DNA of 64,000 bases from Sphingobacteriales bacterium 44-15 (GTDB lineage: Bacteria > Bacteroidota > Bacteroidia > Chitinophagales > Chitinophagaceae): assembly GCA_001899685.1 (NCBI GenBank), contig MKWG01000046.1, positions 1 through 64,000 of the forward strand. The letters run 5' to 3'. This document shows positions 9,144 through 17,844 of the stretch, in pieces. The translations under genes were made by a program, and so were the position numbers. The notes below the pieces were generated by a model that saw only the letters and a program-made list of their open reading frames with translations, made no database searches and was not told the origin of the DNA. Within the stretch, counting starts at the first letter, position 1; each line of letters opens with the position of its first letter.

Positions 9144-10343
9144 TCAGGGTGTACCCGGCATGACCACGATCTTATTTCCTTCCATGCTGAATGTAACTCC
9201 CCCTGTAGCTTCCAGTATTTTCAATACCTGAGATACATTTACGTCTTTTGAGATGGAGCCCACGAAGCGATGGTGCACCGCTCCTTTGTATTCTATTTCA
9301 GCATTATACCAGCGGGAGATCTGGCGCATAATAGTGCCTATATCCATGCTCTCGCCAAACCGGAATTTACCGTCCCTCCATGCCATCACCTCCTCTAAGT
9401 TTACCTCTTTTAATACTTTGATATCGTTGGTCTCATCGTGGTTGATGCTTGCCTGCTGACCTGGTTCCAATAATTTTGAAACATTCTTTTTGTTGACCTG
9501 TACAGAACCTTCCAGCAGGGTGATCCGTTCTGCGGTTTCATCTTCATACGTATTCACATTGAAATGAGTGCCCAGCACGCTTATCGTTACATCATTATGC
9601 TGTACTCTGAACGGCATTGCGGCATTATGTGCTACTTCAAAGTAAGCCTCACCGGTTATTGTTACCCTTCTTTCCGTTTCGGTGAATGCCGTGGGATATG
9701 TAAGACTGGACCCTACATTAAGCCATACCTGGGTACCATCAGAAAGGGTGAGGCTTAACGGTTTGCTTCCCCTGGGAACACTGAATGTATTATATCCAAC
9801 AGCTTTGGTCTCTTTACCTGCATAAGCTATCTCCCCACCGGATCCTTTGATGATGCTTACATTGCCCTGCATAGCGATAGTTCCTTTGGCGGAACCGTCT
9901 ACTTCAATGCTGGTACCATCGGCTAAGGTGAGTACCGCTTTGCTCCCCGAAGGCGGGGCGATGTCTTTGAGCACCGGTTGTATGGCAGCGACGGAAGATC
10001 CTTTTGTTGAAGAGAAATAAAAATAAGACCCGGTAAATAATATGATCAGCACGGCTGCTGCTACAGCTCCCAACCTGAACTTCCTCATTCTCCTTATTTT
10101 GGCGGACTGCCGCATATTTCCAGGGGATTTCATAATGCGGTCGTACATGGTATCCCAGTCCTTGTTGGAAAGGTGCTGTACAGGATGCTGCTGATTCCAG
10201 ATATTCAGAGCGAAGTCTCTTAGCTCAGCGTCTTCACCTGTTTCAAGGATCCATTCCATAAGCTCATCTTCCTCTGCAATGGTGGATCGTTTGGAGATAT
10301 AAGCCTCCAATAAATAAAGGACCCGTTCTTTGGGTAGTAACAT
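9144..10343 (-). CDS. FecR-family anti-sigma factor
   Basis: The 399-residue protein has a cytoplasmic N-terminal part (1-90) that would hold the sigma factor, one membrane helix (about 92-112), a FecR domain (about 190-290, with SVPRGSKPLSLTLSDGTQVWLN and GEAYFEVAHN) and a C-terminal DUF4974-type domain (about 325-397) similar in fold to STN. It keeps the ECF sigma factor inactive until the receptor's STN domain reports ligand in the outer membrane. Order sigma-fecR-susC on one strand is the standard signalling arrangement in Bacteroidota. Confidence 0.93.
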   Translation of the reverse strand: MLLPKERVLYLLEAYISKRSTIAEEDELMEWILETGEDAELRDFALNIWNQQHPVQHLSNKDWDTMYDRIMKSPGNMRQSAKIRRMRKFRLGAVAAAVLIILFTGSYFYFSSTKGSSVAAIQPVLKDIAPPSGSKAVLTLADGTSIEVDGSAKGTIAMQGNVSIIKGSGGEIAYAGKETKAVGYNTFSVPRGSKPLSLTLSDGTQVWLNVGSSLTYPTAFTETERRVTITGEAYFEVAHNAAMPFRVQHNDVTISVLGTHFNVNTYEDETAERITLLEGSVQVNKKNVSKLLEPGQQASINHDETNDIKVLKEVNLEEVMAWRDGKFRFGESMDIGTIMRQISRWYNAEIEYKGAVHHRFVGSISKDVNVSQVLKILEATGGVTFSMEGNKIVVMPGTP

Positions 10344-10433
10344 ACCGGTTTGATTTTAAATCCTGTATCAGACAGATACATAAAGGAGGCATTTGTACTA
10401 CTGGGGTTTGAAAATTATTTTGGAAGATGAGCT

Positions 10434-10459
10434 TAGGTGTAAGGTGTAGGGTAGAAAGG
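10434..10459. repeat. Heptamer-periodic intergenic repeat (about 3 units)
   Basis: The plus strand reads TTAGGTG, TAAGGTG, TAGGGTA, GAAAGG, a 7-nt period located directly downstream of the sigma-factor stop (minus strand). On the coding strand this copy is pyrimidine-rich, opposite to most other arrays in the window. It is the shortest member of the set and is only convincing together with the others. Confidence 0.4.
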
Positions 10460-10461
10460 TC

Positions 10462-11046
10462 TCACCATTCCCCCCGCATTATTATGATCAGGATAAGGGA
10501 AGACTTGCGAAGGAAGGCGTGGATAAATTTGAGCGCATTGGAGAGATGGTTTTTAACCGTATTGGGTGATATTTCCAACTGGCGGGCAATATCTTCCCTG
10601 TTCATACCTTCTTCTTTGCTAAGCCTGAATACCAGTTGCTGCTGGGGCGGGAGCCGCGTTATTGCCTGGGATACCCATTCTTTGTATTCATGGGCAAGCA
10701 CCATTTCATCAGTAGTATTTTCAGTTTCTTTTACTGCCGAAGCCGACTGTAAAAACTTTCTTTCGGAAGCCAGCCTCCGGTAATGATGATATACTTTCCT
10801 GTAAACGGCGGTAAAGAAATAGGAAGAAGGATGGTCAACTTTAAGCAGGTGCTCACGGTTTTTCCAGATGTTCATAAATACATCCTGTACAATATCTTCT
10901 GCAGCCTCATCCGATCGCGTCATCTTAAAGGCTACGGCATAAAAGCGCTCTTTATAACTATCGAATAATTTTCTAAATGCCTTCTCATTGCCGGAGGCAA
11001 TCTCAGCAAGCAACTCTCTTTCATCATATTGTGAGCAGTTAGGCAA
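10462..11046 (-). CDS. ECF-family RNA polymerase sigma factor (FecI-like)
   Basis: This 194-residue protein has sigma region 2 at about 22-92 (FDSYKERFYAVAFKMTRSDE, then AEDIVQDVFMNIWKNRE) and region 4 at about 128-185 (LPPQQQLVFRLSKEEGMNRE, then an HTH IARQLEISPNTVKNHLSNAL). It lacks regions 1 and 3, as expected for group 4 sigma factors. It should direct transcription of the adjacent susC/susD locus when released by the FecR protein encoded 118 bp downstream. A TATATTTG element lies 39 bp upstream of its ATG, so its own expression probably depends on the housekeeping sigma factor. Confidence 0.95.
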   Translation of the reverse strand: MPNCSQYDERELLAEIASGNEKAFRKLFDSYKERFYAVAFKMTRSDEAAEDIVQDVFMNIWKNREHLLKVDHPSSYFFTAVYRKVYHHYRRLASERKFLQSASAVKETENTTDEMVLAHEYKEWVSQAITRLPPQQQLVFRLSKEEGMNREDIARQLEISPNTVKNHLSNALKFIHAFLRKSSLILIIIMRGEW

Positions 11047-11084
11047 GTCGGAGTACTTAGTTTAAAGAAAAATCTGTCGCTGCT

Positions 11085-11092
11085 CAAATATA
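11085..11092 (-). promoter_or_regulatory. Bacteroidota -7 promoter element upstream of the sigma gene
   Basis: Read on the minus strand, TATATTTG fits the Bacteroidota -7 consensus TAnnTTTG exactly and ends 39 bp before the sigma-factor ATG. No good TTTG -33 box is found at the usual 17-20 bp spacing, so support is partial. Confidence 0.4.
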
Positions 11093-11127
11093 GAGAAATT
11101 TATATTGTATCGGAAATACAAGAATTA

Positions 11128-11188
11128 GTGGTAAGTAATAAGTGGTAAGAAGTAAGTAGCCACTTACCACTTACTTCTTACCACTTAC
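11128..11188. repeat. TAAGTGR heptamer array with 19-bp foldback, downstream of nrdA
   Basis: On the minus strand, 13 bases after the nrdA stop, the sequence reads TAAGTGG, TAAGAAG, TAAGTGG, TAAGTGG. The plus-strand arm at 11139-11157 is perfectly complementary to 11169-11187 (19 bp, 11-nt loop at 11158-11168). It can act as a strong transcript-end hairpin for nrdA, but has no GC-rich stem or T-run, so it is not a classic intrinsic terminator. It belongs to the repeat family found at several stop codons in this window. Confidence 0.75.
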
Positions 11189-11199
11189 GTCTTTCTCCC

Positions 11200-12909
11200 C
11201 TACGCCTCGCAGCTCTTACAGCTTACCAGATTTGTCACCATCTCTTTAGACACGCTCTGGCTACGCTGATAATAGAGCGTTTTTATCCCAAGCTTCCATG
11301 CTTCAATAAGTAATTTATTAACGTCTTTTACGGGAAGATCAGCAGGAATATTGAGGTTCAGGCTTTGCGACTGGTCAACATATTTCTGACGGATGGATGC
11401 CTGCTGAATAATTTCCAACTGGCTGATCTCTTTAAAAGTTTTGAATACTTCTTTTTCTTCGGCGCTCAATTCCTTCAGATGCTGTACACTTCCATGATTC
11501 AGCATGATGCTGCGCCATGTATCTTCATTGTCAATGCCTCTCTGCACCAGTAATTCTTTCAGGTATTTGTTCTTGCGCATAAAATTACCTTTCGACAATC
11601 CTGCTTTATAATAATTGCTGCTGAAGGGCTCAATCCCCGGAGAGGTTTGTCCCAGTATTGCTGAAGAAGAAGTAGTAGGAGCGATAGCGAGCAGTGTGGT
11701 ATTTCTTTTGCCATATCCTTTCAGCAGTTCCGGTTCTCCATATATCCACGCAAGATCTTTGCTGGCCTTCATCGCTTTTTCCTGGATATCGCTAAAGATG
11801 GAAGCTGTGAGCTGCTTTGCCCTCATCCCTTCAAAAGGGATCATATTTTTTTGCAGGTAAGAGTGCCATCCTAATACGCCCAATCCCAGTGCCCTGTGCC
11901 TTTTGGCAAAAGTATTCGCCGCTTTCAGGTAATGGTTGTCTTCCGATTTGGCAATAAACTCCTGCAGCACCGCATCCAGGAAAAAGATAGCCAGCTTAAT
12001 GGCGTTGGTATCTTTCCATTCATCATACAATTCGAGGTTCATGGACGACAGGCAACAGATAAACGATTCATCTTCTGTAGACGGCAGCATGATCTCAGAG
12101 CACAGGTTGCTGGCATGAATAGTGAGGTTCATATCCTTGTATACCTGTGGCTTATTCCTGTTCACATTGTCTGTAAAGAAAATATATGGTAGTCCTTTTT
12201 GCTGGCGGCTTTCCAGCACTTTAGCCCAGGTCTGTCTTTTCTTCATGTCCCCGTCTATCATATCCTGCATCCAGTAATCCGGCACACATACTCCGAAAAA
12301 AAGATTTTGAATGGGGTGACCGATATCTTTGATAGAAAGGAATTCATCAATATCTCCATGATCAATATCCATATAAGCGGCAAAAGCCCCTCTCCGTACG
12401 CCTCCCTGCGATATGGTATCCATAGCAGTATCAAAAAGCCGCATAAAGCTGACAGCTCCGCTGCTTTTACCATTATCTGTTACAGCGCTTCCTCTCTCGC
12501 GTAATGCTCCGAAATAAGCTGAAGTGCCTCCTCCCAGTTTTGTTTGCATGATCACCTCGCCCAGCTTATGTGTAATTCCCTCAATATAGTCGGGAACATG
12601 TACGTTGAAGCAGGAGATAGGCAAGCCTCTTTCTGTACCCATATTTGCCCAGACAGGAGAGCTCAGGCTCATCCAGCCACGTTCAACCATTTCTTTGAAA
12701 GCTTCTTTCAGCTCAGGCTTATACAGCCGCTGGGCGGCCGCAGAACATATCCGTTCAATAGCTCCTTCCACGGTTTCCCCTTTCAATAAATATCCCCTGT
12801 TAAGGATCTGCTCGCTTTCTTCGTTTTTCCACCATAATTTTTCCTGCTCGCAGCTGGTGTTAAAAAGCTGCTCGGCAGTTGCCGGTGCTGTTGCAAATAA
12901 TGTCGTCAT
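11200..12909 (-). CDS. nrdA: Ribonucleoside-diphosphate reductase, alpha subunit (class I)
   Basis: The 569-residue protein carries the class I RNR catalytic set: redox Cys100 in ISCFNV, Asn268-x-Cys270-x-Glu272 (the N-x-C-x-E active site), the partner Cys in FICCLSS (285/286), the radical-transfer pair Tyr546-Tyr547 and a C-terminal Cys564-x-x-Cys567 tail that is recycled by thioredoxin or glutaredoxin. It reduces ribonucleotides for DNA synthesis in the cytoplasm. It is shorter than the 750-plus residues of E. coli NrdA because the roughly 90-residue N-terminal ATP-cone is absent. It follows nrdB on the same strand with a 43-bp gap. The ATG at 12909 is the natural start. Confidence 0.96.
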   Translation of the reverse strand: MTTLFATAPATAEQLFNTSCEQEKLWWKNEESEQILNRGYLLKGETVEGAIERICSAAAQRLYKPELKEAFKEMVERGWMSLSSPVWANMGTERGLPISCFNVHVPDYIEGITHKLGEVIMQTKLGGGTSAYFGALRERGSAVTDNGKSSGAVSFMRLFDTAMDTISQGGVRRGAFAAYMDIDHGDIDEFLSIKDIGHPIQNLFFGVCVPDYWMQDMIDGDMKKRQTWAKVLESRQQKGLPYIFFTDNVNRNKPQVYKDMNLTIHASNLCSEIMLPSTEDESFICCLSSMNLELYDEWKDTNAIKLAIFFLDAVLQEFIAKSEDNHYLKAANTFAKRHRALGLGVLGWHSYLQKNMIPFEGMRAKQLTASIFSDIQEKAMKASKDLAWIYGEPELLKGYGKRNTTLLAIAPTTSSSAILGQTSPGIEPFSSNYYKAGLSKGNFMRKNKYLKELLVQRGIDNEDTWRSIMLNHGSVQHLKELSAEEKEVFKTFKEISQLEIIQQASIRQKYVDQSQSLNLNIPADLPVKDVNKLLIEAWKLGIKTLYYQRSQSVSKEMVTNLVSCKSCEA

Positions 12910-12952
12910 TTAAATTTTATTTTATAGGTAATGGATGGATTACAGTATAAGC

Positions 12953-13927
12953 CTAAAACAAATCGTATGCTGAGATACTCTTGTCGAATTTGGTATACTC
13001 CACCGGGCGTTTTGCAAAAAAGTCGTCAAGGCTGTTTGAAAAAACTTCTTCTTCAAACCACAGCATTGGCGCACTTTCTTCAGATCTGATATTAAAGATA
13101 GGAGCGCAGCCGATTTGCGTAAGGCTGTCATCGGCTCTTTTCTTCATAAAGTTGGTAAGATTGCGCCTGCTGATAATGTCTATATCTCCTGCATTAAAGA
13201 TCCACTCCAGCATACGCTCCTCCGTTGCAATAGATTGCTCAACCACTGACCGCACATGCTCCATCATTGCGGGCGTGAATATTTCGGGATATTCTTCCTT
13301 TATTTTATTGACAAGAAAGATCCCGGCATTGGCGTGGATCTGCTCGTCCACCGAAGTCCACGCAATAATATTGCTGACGTTTTTCATCAGGCCTTTGAAC
13401 CTGGTGAAGGCGAGGATGATGGCAAACTGGCTGAACAGGCTGACATTTTCGATCAGCAGGCTGAACAATATAAGCGAAACTGTATATTCCTTTTTATCTG
13501 TGGATTTTGCATTTTGCAAAGCAGAAGATAAATAATTAATACGCTCCTTAATCACAGGCACTTCAACCAGGCTTTCAAACTGGTTATTGTAGCCGAGCAC
13601 TTCCAGCAGGCGGGAATATGCTTCCGAGTGCCTGAATTCACATTCAGCAAAGGTAGCGCCCAGCCCGTTCATCTCCGGCTTGGGAAAATGATGATATAAA
13701 TTGCCCCAGAATGATTTCACGGCCACTTCAATCTGCGCAATGGACAGCAGGCTGTTTTTTATGGCATTCTGCTCCGCCGGGGTCAGATGAGCATGAAAAT
13801 CCTGTATATCTGCCGTAAAATCCACCTCGGAATGCACCCAGAATGATTTATTGATAGCACCGGAGAACTGGAGGATCTCCGGGTATTCAAACGGTTTATA
13901 CTGAACTCTTTTATCAAATAGACCCAT
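12953..13927 (-). CDS. nrdB: Ribonucleoside-diphosphate reductase, beta subunit (class I)
   Basis: The 324-residue protein has a di-metal site and radical tyrosine pattern: Glu67, Glu97-x-x-His100, Tyr104 (E-F-R-H-S-E-A-Y), Glu160 and Glu195-x-x-His198 in DEQIH. These match the R2 ligands and the tyrosyl-radical position (His plus 4). The first ligand is Glu67 rather than the Asp seen in E. coli NrdB. The C-terminus (ISAYDLF) should dock onto NrdA. No ATP-cone is fused to either end, unlike some Bacteroidota R2 proteins, which are about 100 residues longer. It is transcribed ahead of nrdA and probably forms a two-gene operon with it. Confidence 0.95.
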   Translation of the reverse strand: MGLFDKRVQYKPFEYPEILQFSGAINKSFWVHSEVDFTADIQDFHAHLTPAEQNAIKNSLLSIAQIEVAVKSFWGNLYHHFPKPEMNGLGATFAECEFRHSEAYSRLLEVLGYNNQFESLVEVPVIKERINYLSSALQNAKSTDKKEYTVSLILFSLLIENVSLFSQFAIILAFTRFKGLMKNVSNIIAWTSVDEQIHANAGIFLVNKIKEEYPEIFTPAMMEHVRSVVEQSIATEERMLEWIFNAGDIDIISRRNLTNFMKKRADDSLTQIGCAPIFNIRSEESAPMLWFEEEVFSNSLDDFFAKRPVEYTKFDKSISAYDLF

Positions 13928-14084
13928 AACAAATGAATTTTAGACAGGACAAAACCCCCTCCTCTTATCTCAATATGAAAGGTGCGATCAATATTAAATG
14001 ATTGGAAGTCTTCCGTCCCGCGGTGGCGATAAAGTTCATAATTAATTAATTTTCCGGGTTTAAAAGAAATTAACAGGATGTGAA

Positions 14085-14220
14085 TAAGTGATAAGAGGCA
14101 AGTGGGTAGGGGTAAGCGGGGAAATAGGCGGTAATGAATGGTGAATATTGTGCAATGTCAAACGGGAGAAGTGAGGGATGAAAAGTGAATAGTGAAATGT
14201 CAAATGTGAGAGGTCAAAAC
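14085..14220. repeat. Long degenerate heptamer-repeat tract between nrdB and the SGNH gene
   Basis: This fills most of the 331-bp gap 13928-14258. The first half reads TAAGTGA, TAAGAGG, CAAGTGG, then a one-base slip, TAGGGG, TAAGCGG; the second half reads GTGAATA, GTGAAAT, GTCAAAT, GTGAGAG, GTCAAAA. Both parts keep a 7-nt period with G in fixed positions and are purine-rich on the plus strand. It lies between two divergent gene starts, so here it cannot be a transcript end of either neighbour. No coding frame is visible. The rest of the gap shows only AT-rich DNA. Confidence 0.65.
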
Positions 14221-14258
14221 ATGCACCCCTTAAACAGGTAAAACAGTACATTTACTTT

Positions 14259-14990
14259 ATGAAACTGATTTTATCCTTCGCTGTTTTTACTGTTGCTGCC
14301 ATTTTAAAAACTGATGCACAGACCATTGAAGTACATACTTCAGATACCGCTTATCTTGCCCCGCTGAAAGACCGGTTCACTGCCAGGTGGCCACACAACA
14401 AAACCATCAACCTGGTATTTCACGGGCATAGCGTGCCTGCAGGGTATTTTAAAACGCCGGCAATCCATACTATGGAAGCCTATCCTGAACTGACATTGAA
14501 ATATTTGTCGGGAAAATACCCCTTTGCCGTGATCAACGTGATCAAAACCTGCATAGGCGGAGAGAACGCGGTGCAGGGTGCGGCAAGATTTGACAGTGAA
14601 GTGCTGACACATAAACCGGATATTCTCTTTATAGATTATGCGCTGAATGATCGTGGCGCCGGGCTTGAAAAATCCCGTATCGCATGGGAATCCATGATTG
14701 AAAAAGCATTAGCTGAACATGTAAAGGTTGTGCTTTTCACGCCTACGCCGGACACAACAGAAAATATTCTTGATACCAGCGCTCTCTTATACAAACATAC
14801 TCAACAGATCATTGCGCTGGCAGACAAATACCATATTGCCGTAGTGGATTGCTACAATGCGTTCAGAGCACTTGCCGCAAAGGGAAGAGGTATCAGGCAG
14901 TATATGTCGCAGGTAAATCATCCCAATGCACGTGGGCATGAAGTAGTGCTCGGAGAGATCAGGAAAATATTTGGAGAGGAGAATAAGTGA
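14259..14990 (+). CDS. Secreted SGNH/GDSL-type hydrolase
   Basis: The 243-residue protein has a signal peptide ending near TDAQ (20) and the four SGNH blocks in degenerate form: block I FHGHSVPAG with Ser58 as likely nucleophile (GHS in place of GDS), block II Gly100/101 in CIGGEN, block III DYALND with Asn130, and block V NHPNARGH with His221. The usual Asp three residues before the His is Gln218, so the triad may use another acid. Such enzymes are esterases that deacylate glycans. It is convergent with a DUF1080 gene and near a SusC/SusD locus, consistent with carbohydrate use. Its stop codon lies inside a TAAGTGA heptamer. Confidence 0.8.
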   Translation: MKLILSFAVFTVAAILKTDAQTIEVHTSDTAYLAPLKDRFTARWPHNKTINLVFHGHSVPAGYFKTPAIHTMEAYPELTLKYLSGKYPFAVINVIKTCIGGENAVQGAARFDSEVLTHKPDILFIDYALNDRGAGLEKSRIAWESMIEKALAEHVKVVLFTPTPDTTENILDTSALLYKHTQQIIALADKYHIAVVDCYNAFRALAAKGRGIRQYMSQVNHPNARGHEVVLGEIRKIFGEENK

Positions 14991-15011
14991 TAAGTGGTAA
15001 GTAATAAGTAT
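14984..15011. repeat. TAAGTGR heptamer array overlapping the SGNH gene stop
   Basis: The plus strand reads TAAGTGA, TAAGTGG, TAAGTAA, TAAGTAT. The TGA of the first unit is the in-frame stop of the SGNH hydrolase gene. The array fills nearly all the space to the 3' end of the convergent DUF1080 gene at 15027. Confidence 0.7.
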
Positions 15012-15026
15012 CCTGAATCTTTGCAT

Positions 15027-15827
15027 TCACTTCTTCTTCTTCCTGTATTCTTTCGACAGATCAATGATCTCCACTTTTCTGAATTCCACAGGATGGCTTT
15101 CGCTCTGCAGTGAAATATAGCCTGATGATAATAGCTGCCCGTCTTTCTTTTGGGCAGGGTCATAATTATTCACTGCGCCGCCCCCGATTTGAGGCTTTTC
15201 ATATACCAGCACGGTATCGCCATTGGTAATATGCCTGATGATGGAATCTCCCAGCACGATCACTTCTGCCCGCACCCATTCTTCATTACGAAAAGTTTTA
15301 GAAGTAGAGTTTATACAATGTTGTGTGATCAGCTTACCATCCATTTCCACATTAGTGCCCGGCGTGCAAAGATTGCAGGTAGACCGTTCTCCGGTTGAAT
15401 CTCCTCCCAGCAACTGGTCTTCAATGGAAATAGGGAAGTCCTGGTCTTTGAGCATGGTAGCAGGGTTCTGGCAATGCAGCATGATGCCACTGTTCTTGTA
15501 AGCCCAGCCTTCGCCTCCTTTTACCTGTTGCCCTACAAAACGATATTCTACTGCAAGTATATAATGGGAATATGGCCTTTTGTAAAAGATATGCCCATAT
15601 TGCTGGTTGAAGCTGTCATAATGATCGTAAGACACTTTCATCACGCCGTTTTCCACGCGGAAAGTGTTTCCAAAATTATCTTTGTAATCATGTCCTTTGA
15701 TCTTTACCGTCCAGCCTTTAAGGTTCTTCCCGTTAAACAATTGCTTCCATTTCCTGTGAGCAGTCTGCTGTGCATTGGCAGATACGGCTAAGAGCAAAAA
15801 GACACAGCAGATGGATATATTTCTCAT
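15027..15827 (-). CDS. Secreted DUF1080 (3-keto-disaccharide hydrolase-like) protein
   Basis: The 266-residue protein has a signal peptide (cleavage near SANAQ, about residue 20) followed by one concanavalin-like beta-sandwich of the DUF1080 type: QLFNGKNLKGWTVK at the start, KNSGIMLHCQNP and SIEDQLLGGDS in the middle, GYISLQSESHPVEFRKVEI at the end. Some members of this family cleave 3-keto-glycosides, others simply bind carbohydrate. The C-terminus is a run of lysines. It is the gene nearest the second sigma factor and may belong to the same regulon, but it is separated from it by only 57 bp on the same strand, so co-transcription behind the sigma gene is also possible. Confidence 0.85.
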   Translation of the reverse strand: MRNISICCVFLLLAVSANAQQTAHRKWKQLFNGKNLKGWTVKIKGHDYKDNFGNTFRVENGVMKVSYDHYDSFNQQYGHIFYKRPYSHYILAVEYRFVGQQVKGGEGWAYKNSGIMLHCQNPATMLKDQDFPISIEDQLLGGDSTGERSTCNLCTPGTNVEMDGKLITQHCINSTSKTFRNEEWVRAEVIVLGDSIIRHITNGDTVLVYEKPQIGGGAVNNYDPAQKKDGQLLSSGYISLQSESHPVEFRKVEIIDLSKEYRKKKK

Positions 15828-15884
15828 ATCATTTAATGTTTAATTACCGGAGGAGTTAAAAAATAAATATAGCATTGATGCAGC

Positions 15885-16475
15885 TTATTTATGAGCCAGC
15901 CTGAGATTGTTTATGGAAGATTGGAGATATGCCGGCAATGACTGCCCTAATTTTTTTACAGCTATAGCCAGTTGATTGCGCACCGTAAGTTCGGAAATAT
16001 GAAGAATAGCGGCAACTTCTTTGTATCGCAGACCGTCTTCTTTTACCAACTGCAGGATGATCCTGCACTTGGGCGGCAATTCATTTATGGCAGCCTGGAT
16101 CCTTTTTACAATATCAGCAGAAATGCATAACTCTTCGGGTGTGCCGAATGCAACATTTATTTCAAATGGGATAGCATCAAGGCTGGTTACAGGATTTTTA
16201 TACTGCCTTGTAATATACTTCAGGCTAAGATTTTTGGTAACAGTATACAGGTAAACCCTTAGGTTGTCTATTTCCGCAATACGGGCACGCATCTGCCAAA
16301 GCTTGATAAACACATCAGATACGATCTCTTCCGCACTTTCTTTCGACCTGATAAAAGCAAAAGCGGTGCGGTAGAGCGGGTGGAAAAATAAATGGCACAG
16401 CTCCTTATATGCCTTCATATCATCATATAATGCAATCTTCTTTTGTAGTTCCGGTATTTGAGCAAGCTTATTCAA
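15885..16475 (-). CDS. ECF-family RNA polymerase sigma factor, second locus
   Basis: This 196-residue protein has region 2 (LCHLFFHPLYRTAFAFIRSK, AEEIVSDVFIKLWQMRARI) and region 4 (LPPKCRIILQLVKEDGLRYK, then HTH AAILHISELTVRNQLAIAVK). The longest frame starts with TTG at 16475; no in-frame ATG lies upstream before the frame closes, and the next ATG (codon 19) would cut into region 2, so TTG is preferred. It is divergent from fecR of the same locus (120 bp between them), not in the usual sigma-then-fecR order, and probably controls the susC/susD pair at 17.9-22.8 kb. Confidence 0.9.
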   Translation of the reverse strand: MNKLAQIPELQKKIALYDDMKAYKELCHLFFHPLYRTAFAFIRSKESAEEIVSDVFIKLWQMRARIAEIDNLRVYLYTVTKNLSLKYITRQYKNPVTSLDAIPFEINVAFGTPEELCISADIVKRIQAAINELPPKCRIILQLVKEDGLRYKEVAAILHISELTVRNQLAIAVKKLGQSLPAYLQSSINNLRLAHK

Positions 16476-16595
16476 AACAGGTTGAAGTTTTTTATTCGCT
16501 TTCGAAAGTGAAGGTAGGTTATTTTTAAAAAAAATATTTTTTGTTTTGGTACATATTATAAGCAGCCGGGCTCCTTATAGTATTGATGTATTAAT
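16476..16595. promoter_or_regulatory. Divergent control region between sigma and fecR
   Basis: This 120-bp AT-rich spacer should hold promoters for both directions. A perfect 10-bp palindrome CTTTCGAAAG lies at 16499-16508, followed by long A and T runs (16528-16550). No exact TAnnTTTG was found. An operator role for the palindrome is a guess. Confidence 0.35.
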
Positions 16596-17702
16596 ATGGA
16601 TGAGGAAAAATTCTGGTTGCTGCTCAGCTTAAAACTTTCCGGTGAAGCCACGGAAGAGGAGCTTGAAGCGTTGGGAGACATGCTGCAAAACAACCCCGGG
16701 CTTGGATTACAGGCACAGATGCTGATGCAGATGTGGCATACCCCGGAAGAACAGGAGGAGCATACAGATGATTTCTTCGACCGCCATTTGCAACGGTTAA
16801 GCAACCGTCCTGATATTTATCCCTCTCCCACAACAACAGATATTCCTGTTGTCACCCTTGAAGAAGAAAAGACAGACTATCGCCGTAAATGGCTTTTACC
16901 GCTGGCTGGTGCAGCCGCAGGCATTGTGCTAATAATAGCCTTTTTCTATAGCGGAGTGTTCCATGCTGCTAAAAAAAAGGAGGGAACCTTCGCTAAAAAC
17001 ACCGTGACTACCCGCAAAGGTTCCAAATCCAATATACAACTGCCTGACGGGACTATGGTGTGGCTGAATGCCGACAGCAAAGTAACTTATGACGAAAATT
17101 TCAGGGGAGATTTCCGGGAAGTGACGCTGACAGGTGAAGCCTATTTTGATGTAGTAAAAGATCCGTCAAGACCCTTTATAATTCATACCCATACAATAGA
17201 TATTAAAGTATTAGGCACGGCCTTCAACGTGAGAGCTTATGCTACGGAGAAGAATACGGAGACGGCATTGTTCAGGGGATCGGTGGAAGTGACTTTGCAC
17301 AACAACCCCGAAAAGAAAATTATCCTGAAGCCTAATGAAAAACTCCTGGTAAATAATATTAACCCTGATCTGTTGCCGAAGGAAGGGAAGATGAACCGTA
17401 ATGTACCTGCTGTAAGCATTGCCGTAGGAAAAGTGCATTTTGAGAAAAAGGACAGCAGCGCTCTGGAGACGTTGTGGATGAAGAATAAGCTGGTATTTGA
17501 CGCCGAAACGCTGGAGCAGGTGGCGCAAAAAATTGAACGGTGGTACGATGTAAAAGTGATCATCAATGGGGGAGATGAAATGAAGCTGGCCGAGTATAGC
17601 GGCATATTTGATAATGAAGAGCTCGACCAGGTAATGGAGGCTTTAAAGATCAGCGGCAACTTCAGGTATACTATCAACAAAAATGTGGTTACTATCCAAT
17701 GA
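16596..17702 (+). CDS. FecR-family anti-sigma factor, second locus
   Basis: The 368-residue protein has a cytoplasmic sigma-binding part (1-95), one transmembrane helix (about 105-125, LPLAGAAAGIVLIIAFFYSG), a FecR domain (about 140-240: TRKGSKSNIQLPDGTMVWLN, GEAYFDVVKD, LGTAFNVRAY) and a C-terminal DUF4974-like domain (about 290-368). It should sequester the divergent ECF sigma factor until the SusC receptor downstream signals. The ATG is preceded by an AT-rich leader. The gene ends 186 bp before susC, and that gap contains two hairpins. Confidence 0.93.
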   Translation: MDEEKFWLLLSLKLSGEATEEELEALGDMLQNNPGLGLQAQMLMQMWHTPEEQEEHTDDFFDRHLQRLSNRPDIYPSPTTTDIPVVTLEEEKTDYRRKWLLPLAGAAAGIVLIIAFFYSGVFHAAKKKEGTFAKNTVTTRKGSKSNIQLPDGTMVWLNADSKVTYDENFRGDFREVTLTGEAYFDVVKDPSRPFIIHTHTIDIKVLGTAFNVRAYATEKNTETALFRGSVEVTLHNNPEKKIILKPNEKLLVNNINPDLLPKEGKMNRNVPAVSIAVGKVHFEKKDSSALETLWMKNKLVFDAETLEQVAQKIERWYDVKVIINGGDEMKLAEYSGIFDNEELDQVMEALKISGNFRYTINKNVVTIQ

Positions 17703-17802
17703 TCTTATTGTTGAGTCTGTCCATATACATAAAAAATTAAATCATTCATAACTAAAAAACGCTGCTGCTAATGAATAAAAACGAATAAAACAAAAAACAA
17801 AA

Positions 17803-17827
17803 CGGAGAATGTTGCGACCATTCTCCG
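17803..17827. other. Perfect 9-bp hairpin between fecR and susC
   Basis: CGGAGAATG (17803-17811) pairs with CATTCTCCG (17819-17827) around a 7-nt loop TTGCGAC. It is not followed by a T-run, so it is better read as an mRNA stability, processing or attenuation element in the susC leader than as an intrinsic terminator. Confidence 0.6.
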
Positions 17828-17844
17828 CTAATTAAAAGACAAAA

